Notes: generated by a model not told the origin, from the letters alone. Positions 1-12,119 are shown, numbered from the stretch's first letter. The stretch is DNA of 64,000 nt from Taenia hydatigena (GCA_036345935.2 JADWOT020000001.1:3738106-3802105); one strand, 5' to 3'. Translations and numbers: made by a program.

Positions 1-449
1 TCACACAACATGGCTCGGCGTTTAGCAAATAAACACTCCGATACCTCTCCAATCATTTGGACACACATTCGTCCAATTAATTCTGTGTGTATGGCTGCAC
101 AAACAGACAGACCCATGCTAATGTGGTTCAAGTTCCGCACCCTTCTCTCATTCGCCCCACTTAACCCCAACGTCACTTCATGTTCCCTCTCTTCATTATC
201 TATTCCATTGTCCTGAATATGTAGTGGAGCTTATATGATGGAGTCACTAGTGACATTGTTGGTTTGTGTGCGTTCTGTGCCCACACATCCCATGTGATAG
301 CAGTTGTGTGGAACGTCAACACTGGGATCATGGTTTGTGATGCAGGTGCACAAACGCTAACAGCAAGAAAGAAGGAAGATTGAATACGAGTAAAATATAT
401 TTACACTAGAGACATGTGTTATGGTGGTGGGGATGGAAATGAGGTGTAA
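1..449 (-). repeat. 3' flank of a YVDADYP unit whose gene is deleted
   Basis: This stretch matches the region 3' of the gene in other copies (for example 35,442-35,895 and, inverted, 1,310-1,676). It includes the segment that normally follows the stop codon of a minus-strand copy. The coding exon, intron and promoter expected to its right are absent: at about 449-455 the flank joins the upstream region of the next, plus-strand copy. It forms the left arm of a small palindrome with 1,300-1,676. No gene is supported here. Confidence 0.7.
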
Positions 450-665
450 CATTGTCCATTGTTTGCTTCGGAATGGAGTACTAACCAAAGAATATCTCGA
501 GCTACTCAGAAAAGTCACTGCGAAGGAGCAACGAAACAATGCCATTGAAGACCGTGGATAAGCTAAACGAACTGCAAATGCTCTAGCAAACAAAACACAG
601 GCATCTTGATGGATCAAACTGTAAACATCATTAAGGGGACCAAGTGTGAGCGACTGACATAGCTA
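450..665 (+). repeat. distal upstream spacer of copy 1
   Basis: Spacer that recurs upstream of the promoters of copies at 36.5-36.8, 40.95-41.2, 42.25-42.45 and 52.23-52.44 kb. It opens with TGTCCATTGTTTG, the reverse complement of the start-codon context of the gene family. No conserved open frame is seen. Confidence 0.55.
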
Positions 666-783
666 ATGCAATTGCATATGGTAGCCAGGTGTCTAGGTTA
701 CTAATTTGCATTGCTCCTAATTTAACTTCCAATGCGTCCAATAATAGCCAGCCAATGATGCTGCTGCTCACACGTCTATATAG
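666..783 (+). promoter_or_regulatory. P1 promoter of YVDADYP copy 1
   Basis: A perfect 12-bp palindrome ATGCAATTGCAT lies at 666-677, an octamer-like ATTTGCAT near 704-711, a CCAAT motif near 752-756, and the TATA box TATATAG at 777-783. Start of transcription is expected about 25-30 nt further on, just before a short exon that ends at 833. The same order is kept in the other complete copies. TATATAG instead of TATATAA is a one-base change at the box edge. Confidence 0.65.
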
Positions 784-1098
784 CAACAGCGATTGCAGTT
801 TGCCATAACCAATAACCACAGGTGCCAACTGAGGTTGGTTGCATTCATTCATCGTCATCGACGTGGGATTCCACAGTCACCATATACATACTCTGCGCAT
901 GGAGTTGAATTTCCACGACCATTACCACAGGGCCGCACTTTGCACCACGCATTCCATGTTCTTTTGTACTGGCACAACTCTATCGTTATTTTCGCACAGT
1001 CAGATTGCTGTACCGAGTTGAGATTGCTTGATGTATTGAATGTGATCTGTGGATTTACTTTCTGTAGGTGGGTGAGTGTACCTCAACACAACCAAACA

Positions 1099-1278
1099 AT
1101 GGGCAGCTCGACTTCACAGGACGAATCCACGTCACCACAGCAATCGTACACGCCGGTGTACGTTGACGCCGACTATCCCGACTTGATGCAGGACGAACTG
1201 TGGATGCACATTGACCCCGATACTTCATCCAACGTCAACTACTCTTCACCCCTCCCCCAAACAAATGACTCAAGTTAA
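1099..1278 (+). CDS. YVDADYP acidic microprotein, copy 1
   Basis: The 59-residue product begins MGSSTSQDES, keeps YTPVYVDADYP and LMQDELW, and ends TNDSS. It has no Lys or Arg, about a dozen acidic residues, no signal peptide and no membrane segment. The start is the first ATG after a leader intron inferred at 834-1067 (donor CTGAG|GTTGGT, acceptor TTCTGTAG|GTGGG), and it is conserved between copies. Differences from the family consensus include D2G, T36M, V38I, S40P and D48Y, more replacements than most copies, so selection may be relaxed here. The function is unknown; the core resembles an acidic, bulky-hydrophobic interaction peptide, which is inference only. Confidence 0.62.
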   Translation: MGSSTSQDESTSPQQSYTPVYVDADYPDLMQDELWMHIDPDTSSNVNYSSPLPQTNDSS

Positions 1279-1676
1279 CTATCGAGCGTTGCAACGTTAC
1301 ACCTCGTTTCCATCGCCACTACCATGACACATGTCTCTAGTGTAAATATATTTTACTCGTATTCAATCTTCCTTCTTTCTTGCTGTTAGCGTTTGTGCAC
1401 CTGCATCACCAACCATGTTCCCAGTGTTGACGTTCCACACAACTGCTATCACATGGGATGTGTGAGCACAGAACGCGCACAAACCAACAATGTCACTAGT
1501 AACTCCATCATATAAGCTCCACTACATATTCAGGACAATGGAATAGATAATAAAGAGAGGGAACATGAAGTGACGTTGGGGTTAAGTGGGGCGAATGAGA
1601 GAAGGGTGCGGAACTTGAACCACATTAGCATGGGTCTGTCTGTTTGTGCAGCCATACACACAGGATTAATTGGTTC
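1279..1676 (+). repeat. 3' flank of copy 1, right arm of small palindrome
   Basis: This is an inverted match to 1-449. It contains the conserved post-stop segment with ACATGTCTCTAGTG followed by AAATATAT, where a poly(A) signal variant (AATATA) could lie. No further gene is seen. At about 1,676 roughly 200 bp present in the 47.3-47.5 kb relative are missing. Confidence 0.6.
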
Positions 1677-2197
1677 CCGCCACCTCCCAAGAACAATTGC
1701 TTTGACACAACCACTCGTAGCCAATTTAGTGGGTCAAAACTGGTTTTAGTAGCAAGTTGATCGTTACGTTGGCTTTAGCCTTTTCTAATTTATTGACTGA
1801 CTGACTGACTGCCAGGATCTACCGGCTATCCGATGGAGCAGCATGCACCTGATCTATCTAAGCCCATTTATGTCCACCTCTTCACCCACCCACTCACTAA
1901 TCCACCCACCCACCCACCTATCCATCCATCCTTCGCATGTTTCGTGGTGTTTTTCTATCCATCTGGACACCTTTGCAGCTGAGCGTATTCATGTGCCTAA
2001 CCAATGACTTCAACACCTTCTTCCCTACCTTACCGGCTACGCAGAGTATGATGCTGACGTAGGTTGCCTTTGTTGGTGGAAATGCTGCCGTAGTATTCCA
2101 CTCAACTGTTATCAAATGGTCACGTGAGTACACAACGCACACTACGTGGCTATTCCCATAATGCGCCGACAATTTAAGTCCCATCTTTTGGTGGTCG
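1677..2197. repeat. spacer with GACT and CCAC/CCAT microsatellites
   Basis: Inverted relative of 46.86-47.38 and 50.65-51.2 kb. It holds a (GACT)n run at 1,794-1,811 and CCAC/CCAT-type runs at about 1,886-1,934. An 88-codon minus frame spans 1,918-2,184. Its differences from the relatives show no third-position bias, so I do not call it a gene. Confidence 0.6.
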
Positions 2198-2407
2198 CTA
2201 AGGAGAGTGTGATTTGCCTCCTTTCCTTCCTTTCCGACAAGGCATATAATGACGCACTCTCATGAGCTTCCATGGTATTTCCCAATCCACACTTTGTCCA
2301 TCAGTGCTTAAGCATTCCAGAACATGAAGAACACTAACCGCACCACCTGCAGAGATTAACTGTGTTGTCAAGCAGATGGCTATATTTAGGCACGTGAGCT
2401 TGCGCAT
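2198..2407 (-). CDS. small ORF with signal-peptide-like start, copy a
   Basis: The 69-codon frame starts MRKLTCLNIAICLTTQ, a Lys/Arg-containing start followed by a hydrophobic stretch to about residue 20, then a polar, basic, Cys-bearing tail. That layout resembles a short secreted peptide. The same frame is open at 44,392-44,628 and 46,635-46,856 but stopped at 34,595 and 50,415. Differences between open copies are spread over all codon positions, so coding is unproven. The frame also covers a sequence homologous to the P1 promoter, including an AAATATAG box, and may simply be promoter DNA. Confidence 0.25.
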   Translation of the reverse strand: MRKLTCLNIAICLTTQLISAGGAVSVLHVLECLSTDGQSVDWEIPWKLMRVRHYMPCRKGRKGGKSHSP

Positions 2408-2410
2408 CTC

Positions 2411-4130
2411 TGGTCGGCTATGAATAGACCTTGAGAAGTTAAATTAGGAGCAGTGAAATATGGCAACCAATGTGCATGACTGCTGCCTTCATCTGTGTCA
2501 GTTGTGTCATTGCACTTACTCATGGCCCTTACTTGGCTCCTCAAAGCAATGCGCTGAATGATGAAATGGATAGAAAAATAATTCTTCGAAATATAATGTC
2601 TTTTATTCACACTTTTCAAAACGTTGTATTTAAGAATAGTTTTAGATCTGAGATCGTCTACAATTTACTGTTGCCTGAGCGTTTCCCTTTCGAAACAAAT
2701 AAGATGTTTAGGAGGGGTTTCGGTGGTACATGAAATGTAGCCTAAACACTCCTGAAATTTACATCACAATTTGCCGTTACTCTTACCAATTTAACAAGAC
2801 TTGAGGGTTTCTCTTTCACAATCTCTAGGAATGGACAAATTACACTTCCGACGTAATCACACGAAGCGCAAGATTTCGTCCTCGAGGTGACATTGAGCCA
2901 ATGGAGGGTAAGAGAACATGTCACCTACCAAGATATGGATTGAATAGGAGAACATTACTTTGTACTTTGGATTGAGGACGTATTGGCGACCTTTGTCGAG
3001 CTCCTGCATTCTGCGATTTGTGAGAGCATTTCCTGAGTGACAAAGAAACATGGAAATGCCAACGTCCTGTCAAACCAAGCCTTCTAAGTGCTCCTGATCA
3101 GTGCGCTCCTTAGTCAGCCCTTATCAAACAAGATCAAAGATCCGAATGTTCATGCTTGGGAGTCGAAAATCGTCGATGCGACTTCCGAGAATGCCTAACT
3201 ACCGAGTCAACGTAGCCCAATGAATGAGCGCCTCGCACAGTATGCAACTTGATTAATAAAGGCAAACTTTCAGATAAACGAAACCACTACTTTTGCAGAC
3301 GTTGGTGGTGCGCAGTGAGTGGACCAGTATAGACACCATGATTAATGCGCAGATGCCTATGTTATGCCATCGTCTCCCTTTATGCATTGAAGCCATCACG
3401 ACCGACTTTGGTCTCCCTCATCTCACAATTTCTATTCTTGCTAGCTTTTGCATTTCACAGGCAACTTAGGGCATGAAGAATGTGCTTTCAGGACTTGTGC
3501 CTTTTGCGTCAAATATGCTGCAATTTCGTCACACCATCATTGGTCTGGTGATACCGGTGGCATTCGATTCATCGTCTTTTGCTACATTCATTCATTTGAT
3601 GCATCGTTTTAATGGTTCTGATTTCGAGAAACGTGAGCAGCGTCTGTTTAGCAATGCGGACTAAGTCAAGACGAGACAGTGCAATTGTCAGCTCTTATGT
3701 TGCATTGATTTCACAAAGATCACTAAGCCTTGGAGTAGAACATCAAGTTGTCTTAGCAGCGAATTAGCCTAGTTTTTCACTTTGCAGCTGAGTAGCCTCC
3801 TCTAACTGACGAGCTAACTGACTGTTAGAATCTATCGCCATCCCTTGGGATCAACATGAACCTCACCTCTCCAGCCATCCACCCACTCACCCATGTTTCG
3901 AGCTGCTCTTCTTTCCATCTCAACACCCTCTCAGCAAAAAGGCATTTATGCGCTTTATCAGTAGCTTTATAGTTTTCTTCTTTGCCTTAACTGGGACGCA
4001 GATTATGTTGTTAGTGAAGGATGTCAGAGCCATTTGCAGGTGTCGCTAACGTTGCCAAGGCATGTCTTTGCTGTAGTAGATGCTGATTTGCATTAATCGA
4101 AGCATTAAAATCGCTCCCAATCATCTCATT
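2411..4130. repeat. family spacer, inverted copy of 45.3-46.6 kb
   Basis: From 2,411 to about 3,790 the sequence is a diverged inverted copy of 45,290-46,630. From about 3,790 to 4,130 it matches 49,730-50,100 in direct orientation. Open frames here are short and not conserved between copies. No gene is supported. Confidence 0.6.
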
Positions 4131-4173
4131 TGCTTTCTGTAGGTGGGTGAGTGTACTTCAACACAACCAAACA

Positions 4174-4353
4174 ATGGACAGCACGACTTCACATGACGAA
4201 TCCACGTCACCACAGCAATCGTACACGCCGGTGTACGTTGACGCCGACTATCCCGACTTGATGCGGGACGAACTGTGGACGCACGTTGACTCCGATAATT
4301 CATCCAACGTCAGCGACTCTTCACCCGTCCCCCACACAAATGACTCAAGTTAA
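4174..4353 (+). CDS. YVDADYP acidic microprotein, copy 2 (promoter lost)
   Basis: The 59-residue frame is complete: it begins MDSTTSHDES, carries YTPVYVDADYP and then LMRDELW (Q31R, the only basic residue), and ends TNDSS. The splice-acceptor context TTTCTGTAG|GTGGGTGAG at about 4,134-4,151 is present. Left of it, however, the leader intron and P1 promoter are replaced by unrelated family spacer like that at 5,710-5,735. The switch falls inside the shared bases ATTTGCTTTC or ATTTACTTTC, so it looks like a microhomology-mediated join. The coding sequence is intact but may be silent, or driven by another promoter. Confidence 0.5.
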   Translation: MDSTTSHDESTSPQQSYTPVYVDADYPDLMRDELWTHVDSDNSSNVSDSSPVPHTNDSS

Positions 4354-4650
4354 CTATCGAGCGTTGCAATGTTACACCTCGTTTCCATCGCCACCACCAT
4401 GACACATGTCTCTAGTGTAAATATATCTTGCTCGTGTTCAATCTTCCTTCCTTCTTGCTGTTGGTATTCCACTTAACGCTTACAACATGTGTTGGGCGAG
4501 CACAGGGATGGACAATGCCGTCGATAATCAGCTTATTTATTTTCAAAATACACATTTGCTTAGACATAGATTTCTTGACAGTTTTGAATGAGTTAACCCA
4601 GGAGTTGCAAGGCAATGCTTCTTTCATTATAAATGGAAGTTAAAATCATT
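4354..4650 (+). repeat. 3' flank of copy 2
   Basis: The first 120 bases match the post-stop segment of other copies, including the AAATATAT stretch at about 4,418-4,426. After the motif TTGCTGTTGG it continues as the flank type seen at 40.05-40.25 and 62.95-63.14 kb (inverted). No gene is seen. Confidence 0.55.
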
Positions 4651-6936
4651 GCCTATATGCGTCGCGCCTTTGTGAACTCAATGCAACATAAGAGCTGACA
4701 ATCGCACTGTCTCGTCTTGAATAAGACCGCATTGCTAAACAGACGCTGCTCACTTTTCTGGAAACCAGGACCATTAGGTAGATGCATCAAATGAATGAAT
4801 GTGCCAAAAGACGGTGAAGTGAATGCCACCAGTATCACCAGACCGACGTTGGTGTGACGAAATCACAGCGTATTTGACGCAAAAGGCGCAAGTTCTGAAA
4901 CCACATGATTAACGTGACCTCTCACTAGGTCTGCTTCATGCATCGCATTGCCTGTCAAATGCGAAAGGTGGGTAAGAGTAAAAATTGTGAAATGAGGGAG
5001 ACCGAGGTGGGTTGTGATGTTCTCAAAGCACAAAGGGAGACGTTGGCGTAAAATATGCATCTGTACATAAATCTTGGTGTCCACACTGGTCCACGCACAG
5101 CGCACCACCAACGCCTGCGAAAGTAGAAATTTTGTTTATTAATAAAGATTGCCTTTATTAATTAAGTTTCATACTGTGCGAGGCATTTATTCGTTGCGCT
5201 ACGTTGACTCGGTTGATAGGCGTCCTCGCAAGTCGTGTCGACCACTTTCGCCTCCCTATCACTTATGCTCCATACCTTACTCTTCCCTAAATAAGTACAG
5301 ATCAATGAGCGCACAGATTAAAAGCACTTAGAAGGTGATGTTTGACAAGGCTTTGGCGATGCGTCCTCACTCCTGAGTATTGCGCCTACTTCTGCTGTGT
5401 GGGAATTTAAGATTGTGTTCTGCTCGGTGCAAAGCGATGTAGACAAAACGGTCCTGGGATTTTCAGGGCAAAATGATGTTCTTGTAGTTAATCTATTCCT
5501 TGGTAGGTGACATGTTCTCTTACCCTCCATTAGCTTGAGGTCTTTTCGAAGGAAAAAATCTTGCGCTTCGTGTAAGCTTGTCGGAAGTAGAACTTGTCAT
5601 TCCTACGGATTGGGAGAAAGACTCTCTTGAGTCATGTTGAACTGGAAGGAGTAATAGCGAATTGTGATGTAAATTTGATTAATGTTTGAGCTGCGTTTCA
5701 TGACCCACCGAAATCTCTCCCAATCATCTCATTTGCTTTCGAAATGGAAACGCTCAGACATGAGTAAATTGTGGGCGATCTCAGATCTGCCCCTACTCTT
5801 CAACAAACAGCGCTGTTGAACAGCCATCGACAACCTACGTGACAAGAAATGAAACATTCAAGTTCTAAAACCATTCGTGCTTTTGTCCATTTCATCATTC
5901 GGTGCATTGTTTAGACCATGGGAAAGTGCACTGAGGCTACTGACACAAATGTATGCAGGAGCCATGCACCTCGGTTACCATATTTCACCGCTCCTAATTT
6001 AACTTTTAAAGGCCTATTCATAGTCAATTTATAATGCGGAACTTTACGTATTTCAAATATAGTCATTTATTCAAGGTCAGCATCGAAGTATGCATTTGAT
6101 TAATTGTCGTCTGCCTGCTTCACGCCTTCGAATTCCACAACATTATTTTGTCCATTCTGTTTAAACGAAGCAAAGTGATGATGTGAGATGGCACCGCTGA
6201 GCAGGATGTGTGGTTTGTTAAGTCGAAGTCAAATCTCAAGGAGCATGATCTGCAATCGAGTATGCATTGCATAATGAGGAAGTTTACACGCTTGCATGAT
6301 TGTCTAAGTGCACAACCCTCATCCATTGGCTCTTCCTTCCTCCACCTATTCTCCTTCCCCCATTTCATCTAGCACTGTTTACGAACCAGCATTGCAGAGA
6401 GTTGTTTATGGTTGTGACTTCTCATTTCTGTTCCAATAGCATTTCGTCGCACTCATACACCATTCTAAACAGATCAGGCATTAAGAATGCTGAGGTCCGT
6501 CAATTGCACCATGTGCATAGAGCTGTGGCATAAAATGAAAACGAGTCATTTCCACACTAAGTAACGGACGTTTAGGAATGGCAAACTTGTTTTTATTCGG
6601 TGTTGCTAGCTTTGATCTAATAATAAATTCGTTTAGTTCTCGATGCGCATTCCAGCACCCAAAAGTGGATTTTGTTTTGTCGACTTACTATCCACTTGAA
6701 GCCATCCAAAGTGGTGTAAGAGGAAGAGAGGTGCTTTGCACATGCAACAGCTTCTTGAATTCCTTTGAGCAATTAACTGTAAATTCTCCTCACATTGCTA
6801 TTTCGTACTTACAGTTTCACAAGTTTAGGATAGAAATTACTTCTAATGCAGTTTCCTTCGCTCAGTCAGTTACGGTGGGGTTTGGTATGCCAATAGTAGC
6901 TTGAACATGGCCGCATCGTTGAAAGGCATTCAGGAG
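4651..6936. repeat. long spacer block, inverted copy of 37.7-40.0 and 60.6-62.9 kb
   Basis: Clear inverted homology runs over the whole block, at lower identity than the 37/60 kb pair show to each other. Frames open in the 38 kb copy (for example one ending AEVRQLHHVDRAVA on its minus strand) are shifted here by a single-base loss near 6,356, which argues against a conserved protein. I see no supported gene in this 2.3 kb. Confidence 0.65.
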
Positions 6937-7340
6937 TGAAGGACATTGAGCATAAATTTTCAACGATTTGATACCACTTGATCTAGATCAATAGCACTGA
7001 ATCAGCGCACGCCTTTGAAATCGGAAACATGATGGGCAATGTTTCGTTTTAGTTTGTTGTTTGTAAGAGCAAATGTCCATCAGTCTGGCACATCAGCAAA
7101 ACGTGAAGCTGCCTTTTGCTTGGTGACTAAATTGAGCATTCCATGAACGAATGACTGTCGCAGATTGATGTTTACGAAGGGCAGACGGAATATACCTAAT
7201 CGGATCTTCGTTGACTTTTTCTCATCCAAGCTACACATAGCTCACTACAAAGGATTGGATTCTGCACACCAGACCATTCTAACCCCTTTCAAATCAGGAC
7301 GGCAACCAACAAGCTGCAAATGGATCGGCAATTTCTTGGT
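6937..7340. repeat. spacer block related to 30.06-30.48 and 59.28-59.72 kb
   Basis: The block starts at a junction near 6,937, where the 37/60 kb class changes to the class found at 30 kb (direct) and 59 kb (inverted). It ends near 7,340, where it joins P1 leader-intron sequence. No gene is supported. Confidence 0.55.
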
Positions 7341-7640
7341 GCAAAATGTAGCTCTATTGTGTTGGAAATTATAATCCCTACGCAGAACATGCGCAAGGTA
7401 AGTGTGGAATCCCACGATGTAAAATGAATGGAACCAACCTTGGATAGCACCTGTAGTTATGAGTGTGGCACACCGTGTACGCGGTCGTTATATAGACGCG
7501 TGAGCTTCAGCATCATTGGCCGGCTATTGTTGGAACCCTCAGGAGCCAAATTAAGAGTGGTGGAAATTAGTAGCCAAGATGCACGCCCACTCAATCCAGT
7601 TGTAGCAGTCATTTCAGTGCACTTACCCGTGGCCCTAATG
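7341..7640 (-). promoter_or_regulatory. P1 promoter and partial leader intron without a gene
   Basis: A TATATAA box on the minus strand (7,498-7,504), first-exon sequence and donor CCAAG|GTTGGT (junction near 7,436) are present. The intron runs only to about 7,340 before unrelated spacer begins, so acceptor and coding exon are lost. Promoter sequence is closest to those of the 31,060 and 58,586 copies. It could drive a non-coding transcript, or be inert. Confidence 0.5.
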
Positions 7641-10160
7641 CAAGTGTTTACGGTTGGCTCCATCGAGATATCTGTGTTTTGTTTGCGGAGCATTTGCAGT
7701 TTTTGAAGCCTATGTACGATTGTTGGTGTTGAGGAATATCACTACCACGTTGGTTTGCTATTTCACAGTAACTTGACTGAGTGGTTCGAGATATTCGTTT
7801 GTTGACGCTCCATTTTGAGACAACTAATAAGCCACATGCATTCCTAACTTTGTTTGTCTGCCCCAAATTAAACTTTGAATGAAATGCAGCGTGATGGTCG
7901 CCATTTTGATTGGAAGGGATTCAAAATTGTCGAGTGTGATGAAGTCAGCCCGTTGGTGTGAGCTTCATGGGGCATGGTTGAGAAGAGGTCAGCGAAGATC
8001 AGATCAGGTGCATTTCATTTCCATTTCGTCCACAACAATCTTAGGCAAGCAGTCGTTCAGAGAATGCTGTACTCAGCTACTAGTTTATATTTTCCTTTAG
8101 AATAAGCCTGTCTATAGGCTGTTACCTGTGTGGGTGATGAGAAACGTACAGTTAGCTCGTTCATGCTGGCCTGTACTAATGATAGGTATCACGTCACCGG
8201 TGTTTGAATTACTTGCCTAAGTGTTCAACTCTTAATCATTGGCTTTTACTTCCTCCACCTTTTCTCCTTCGCCCCAGTTGATTTCTAAGTATTTACAAGC
8301 CAGCATCGCAGAAGGTGTTTGATACTCAGTGATGAGAAATAAATGAGCATTCTCGTGTGTCAGTTTGTGTTGATGTGATTAAGTGGCTCGGGTTATTTCT
8401 ACTTGAAGTTCACTTTTAACGGCTTAGTTGGTTGTTGCGGTCTCAGCTGCATTTTTGCGTCCACAAGTAGACGTCCAATCGCAGTACAACACATTGGCAG
8501 CAGTGATAAATTAAAGGGAGTCAACATCCTCTAATATGTTGAATTTTTATTACTTTGTTGCAAATCGTATTCAGCACAGTTAGGAGTAGGTCAGCGAGGG
8601 TGTTTATTAGAGTTGGTGTAGTGGTTATTCTCTGCATAGCCTATGGAAAATACAGATGCAAAGAATGAAAGAATTCGATGGGTTTTTTGGCGATTTGGCT
8701 ATCGGACGCGGACCACAGGACAGTGTCAGAAAGAACACTGCATTTCCCGTATCTTGCTTAAGGCCGTTAAAAATATTCCGCATGTTTCCAGAGAGCTGAG
8801 CATGCATCTCACCTTCTGTTTGTGTAGCACTTAGGCCTCGATGCTCAATTCTGTGGCCTTAGCTGTTGTGGCGAATCCCACTTGCATTTTCACAGAACGT
8901 CAAATTTTGGCACCCCACATTTCACACAACATCGAGGATTGCTGCAATGCGCTGCATCGTCTTGTCTCTTAGCAAGAATTAAAGGCTTTATCCAATGCAG
9001 TATTCAATCGTAACTGAAAGATATAGTTACTTGAATACAAAGAGATAATATTGTTGCTGTAGGTAATTTCCTAATTATAAGTCCAGACAATGCGCGTTCT
9101 TGTAATTTGTGCTACTGTATGCAGCAAGATCATGCGTTTCTTCCCCTACACAAGCTTCCATTGGGCACAATTTGTGAGCTTGTTTATTGAAACCAAAACG
9201 TTATTTGAGTGCTGTCATTATGATGTACAAAGTTCGCGCTCTTTTGGAGAAATTCGAACGGTTGTTGTCTATGTACCAACACGTCGGAATCGATTAGTCT
9301 CATTTTGGAGCTTCAGCGATCCGCATTGAGACCTCGGTTTTATGACAATGTGGTGTCGATTTATAGAAATACGCACTGCCACAAAGGAGAGCCTGCCATT
9401 TGCGCTAGGACAAAGATGATGTCACAGGTAATTACGCTGCATGTACTAAATACCACCATTTTAACTAAGCCTGTTTTTGTATCACTGTCATTTCGCTTGC
9501 GATTTGGGATCATTACTTTCATTTCAGCCCAATCCAGTTATTGACGAATATCAAAGCTTTCCTTCTAATTGAAGTGATGATACAGAATCTGCTTAAACTA
9601 GCAGGCTAAATCAGCATGAAAAGAGGTGATAGTAGATAAGGCGGCATCATTTGCGACTTCACAGAGCAAGAAAAACGTGGCTGGTAAAAGTCATCGCTTG
9701 TGCAGAATTCGGCTAGCAGATGTGCTGTTGGGCTGAATTTTGTGAGAACCGTCCCTTTCCCTTATCACGACACCAAGAGCACGGCGGCATCCCCTCCAAC
9801 AAAGACAACTTTTGATGAGGTCAGCGATGCCTGTGAATATTCAGACGACATTTTCGCAATCGCTGAATACGCTGATTCGGCACAGAGATACATTTTCACG
9901 CAAATATGTAGAGCTGGAAGGAAAAGGCATTATGCAACGTGGGTTGGAGAGAATTGGATCGAAGAGGCTAAAGCAATCTGGTATTCACTTGAATGGGGTG
10001 CTTTCCGCTCACATCTATTGGAGACTAGACCCTCACAGTTAGTAGATTAGAGAAGGCTGAACTCAGCAGCTAAAATAAGGGCATTGGATCAATTCCACCT
10101 TGGACACTTATTCGAAAAATGGTCGCAGAATAGAAGTTTTGTCCATAACCACGTCCGCTT
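7641..10160. repeat. inverted copy of 55.57-58.1 kb
   Basis: Nearly co-linear inverted homology; paired positions sum to about 65,745. Examples are a frame containing RVLVICA at 9,090 and its partner at 56,650. Several small frames are shared by both arms, but none has a recognisable domain. The block holds the candidate relic at 9,700-10,050. Confidence 0.65.
9700..10050 (+). pseudogene. possible coding relic, 116 codons open
   Basis: An open frame with an ordinary-looking composition, including stretches TVPFPYHDTKSTAASPP and FAIAEYADSAQRYIF. The inverted partner near 55.85-56.0 kb keeps these with several synonymous third-base changes (ACC/ACT, TTT/TTC, ATC/ATT). It is shifted by one base in between and has lost the last third. 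This pattern suggests a once-coding segment. I do not recognise the family, and no start, splice site or promoter is assured. Confidence 0.25.
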
Positions 10161-11577
10161 TTCTCCTTCCACCCATATTCTGCCGCGATGTGGAGTCACC
10201 TTTTCAACATTTTGCAAAATTACTGCTTTACTTCCCTAATACAGACTCATACACTTCAAAGAAGCCGCGCTTATCCGCAATTTTGACTCAGCGTCAATTC
10301 CTTACGCAATCCACCACAAAAAGGCGTTTAGCTAGCACATTTCTTATAATCCCCTCCAGATTCTCTTTATGAAGGAAGCGAAATGTGTTGAAAAAAGAAA
10401 TGACGTGACCTAACCAGCGACGCAATCGGATACAGCACGCTAGGATCTGTTTTATACCTTCCCTTTGCTTCGTGTTGTCCATAAGTTCTAGCCTTGACAC
10501 TACTAGGGATGAGAAATCCACTTAGGTAGTAGACAGCAGGAGGGAATTTGTATACAAAGGGTGTGTACAGTGCAGCAAAACTGTAATTTATGCAAACCCT
10601 AATATGAGGTGCTGGTGGACCTTTATCCGCCATGGTAGCATCAACGGTGGACAAGAGCAATAGTTATTAAATGATTTTATATAAATAATTGCTTTACTTA
10701 AGCAGAGTCTTCAAACTACACGTCGCTGGAATGATCATCCTTGTTGCCCACATGAGTGTTGCCAGTGCACTTCCCCTATTCTCATCTGTCAGCTTAAAAG
10801 TGTTCAAGTGCCACAGCGTTATATCTCATTCGACAACTCTGATCAAGCAATACGGCGGTTTTACTGCTTTAGTAGAAGCACTTGGCAACTCTGTCTATCT
10901 TTTTCATTCCTGGATGCAAGGGCTGAATGAACAGCGTGTGAAGAAATGTTGAAGATTCTTTTCTCATCACGTATCTTCATGAGTGCATTCACTCTTGCCA
11001 GAGGAATGTGAAAATTACTCCTAAAGATTATGCACATAAGTGATTTGCATTGCAATCTGATTAATGCGTGAATCCTCCTTCACCAGAAGGCATTCGAGGT
11101 CAGCAATTGTTTGGATTAGACATGCTTGCGCTACACGCGCCTCCAACGTGGCAACACAGGTCGATTCAAGGAATTGTAATGATTAAGGAATGTTCTCATG
11201 GAAGTCGCACGCTTTTGGGAAGAGGGCTTTGCTTTATTTGTTGGTGGCGAGGTTTAAAAATAATAGCTATCTTGTAATCAAACAATGCCTTGCAGTATGG
11301 TCTGCAACATTTCACCTCTGTGAAAAAACTTTCTAATCAAAGTGGATTGTCGGCAGCATAGATCGTTCGCATGCTTTGTGAAATGTGTGTTTAGTAGTGT
11401 GGCTCCACTTATTTCGTCCAAAAGTTGACTTATGTCGCAACCCGCCACAGCCAGTTGCACCCATCAAGGCTCACCATTTCACTTCTCTGACATTTGTGAT
11501 GCCAAACTCTTCCCTTCAGTTTCCTCAATTAGCTTTATTCCTTCATCCTTAGCTTCCTTACTTGCCTATCTGACATA

Positions 11578-11823
11578 ATGGCTACTAGCTCACCCGATGT
11601 ACATCGGTGTGGTGTATACCATGAGGGACACTTGCGCATTTCGATAGCACGTGGGTGCTTTCGCAAATATTTCTTTAGTGAGAGTGGGTTTACAATGCCT
11701 TACTGTTATTTTGGTGAAACGGACGATGCTACAGAGGAGGATGGACCAAGTTTTCTGACTAATGACGACACCACACGCATTTCTGACGCAATCACCAAAT
11801 ACTTGATAGTAACGAATACTTAG
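11578..11823 (+). CDS. hypothetical 81-residue ORF
   Basis: An uninterrupted frame beginning MATSSPDVHRCGVYHEG and ending YLIVTNT, with an acidic segment (DDATEEDGP) in the second half. It has no signal peptide, membrane segment or motif that I recognise. It stands alone, with no paralogue visible in the window, so no comparison tests whether it is coding. Upstream sequence is CT-rich (11,470-11,575) and could hold a splice acceptor, in which case this would be an exon rather than a whole gene. Confidence 0.22.
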   Translation: MATSSPDVHRCGVYHEGHLRISIARGCFRKYFFSESGFTMPYCYFGETDDATEEDGPSFLTNDDTTRISDAITKYLIVTNT

Positions 11824-12119
11824 TGTCATTGCACCTAAAACTCGTTAAACGCGATGCTGTTACGGTGATCATCAGTGAAGCAATACAGAAGGCAAATTAC
11901 GCTTTTACGCTTTTAACACTATTCCAGTGATTTATTTATGCCGTAAGCCTGGTAAAGCTGAAACTGTTTCAACTCAAACCCCTGTTCTGACACCGTGACC
12001 CCAAAAGCAGGCATTACTATTAAAGGCACTTATCTGACAGACCTGAAAAACCTAAAAAGTCGACCGCAGACCTGCCTAGCGGAACCAAACTTAACGCAAA
12101 GCGGATAGAATCATGAATG

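Noticed and set aside
793..1278. 161-codon reading of copy 1
   Set aside because: The frame merely runs through the leader intron into the real 59-codon exon. The intron part is not conserved as protein between copies.
1794..1811. GACT runs as a CRISPR or satellite array
   Set aside because: Short tetranucleotide microsatellites without spacers, occurring once per unit.
9090..9329. Frame containing RVLVICA, shared with 56,414-56,662
   Set aside because: Shared only because the blocks are inverted duplicates; changes fall at all codon positions and no domain is visible.
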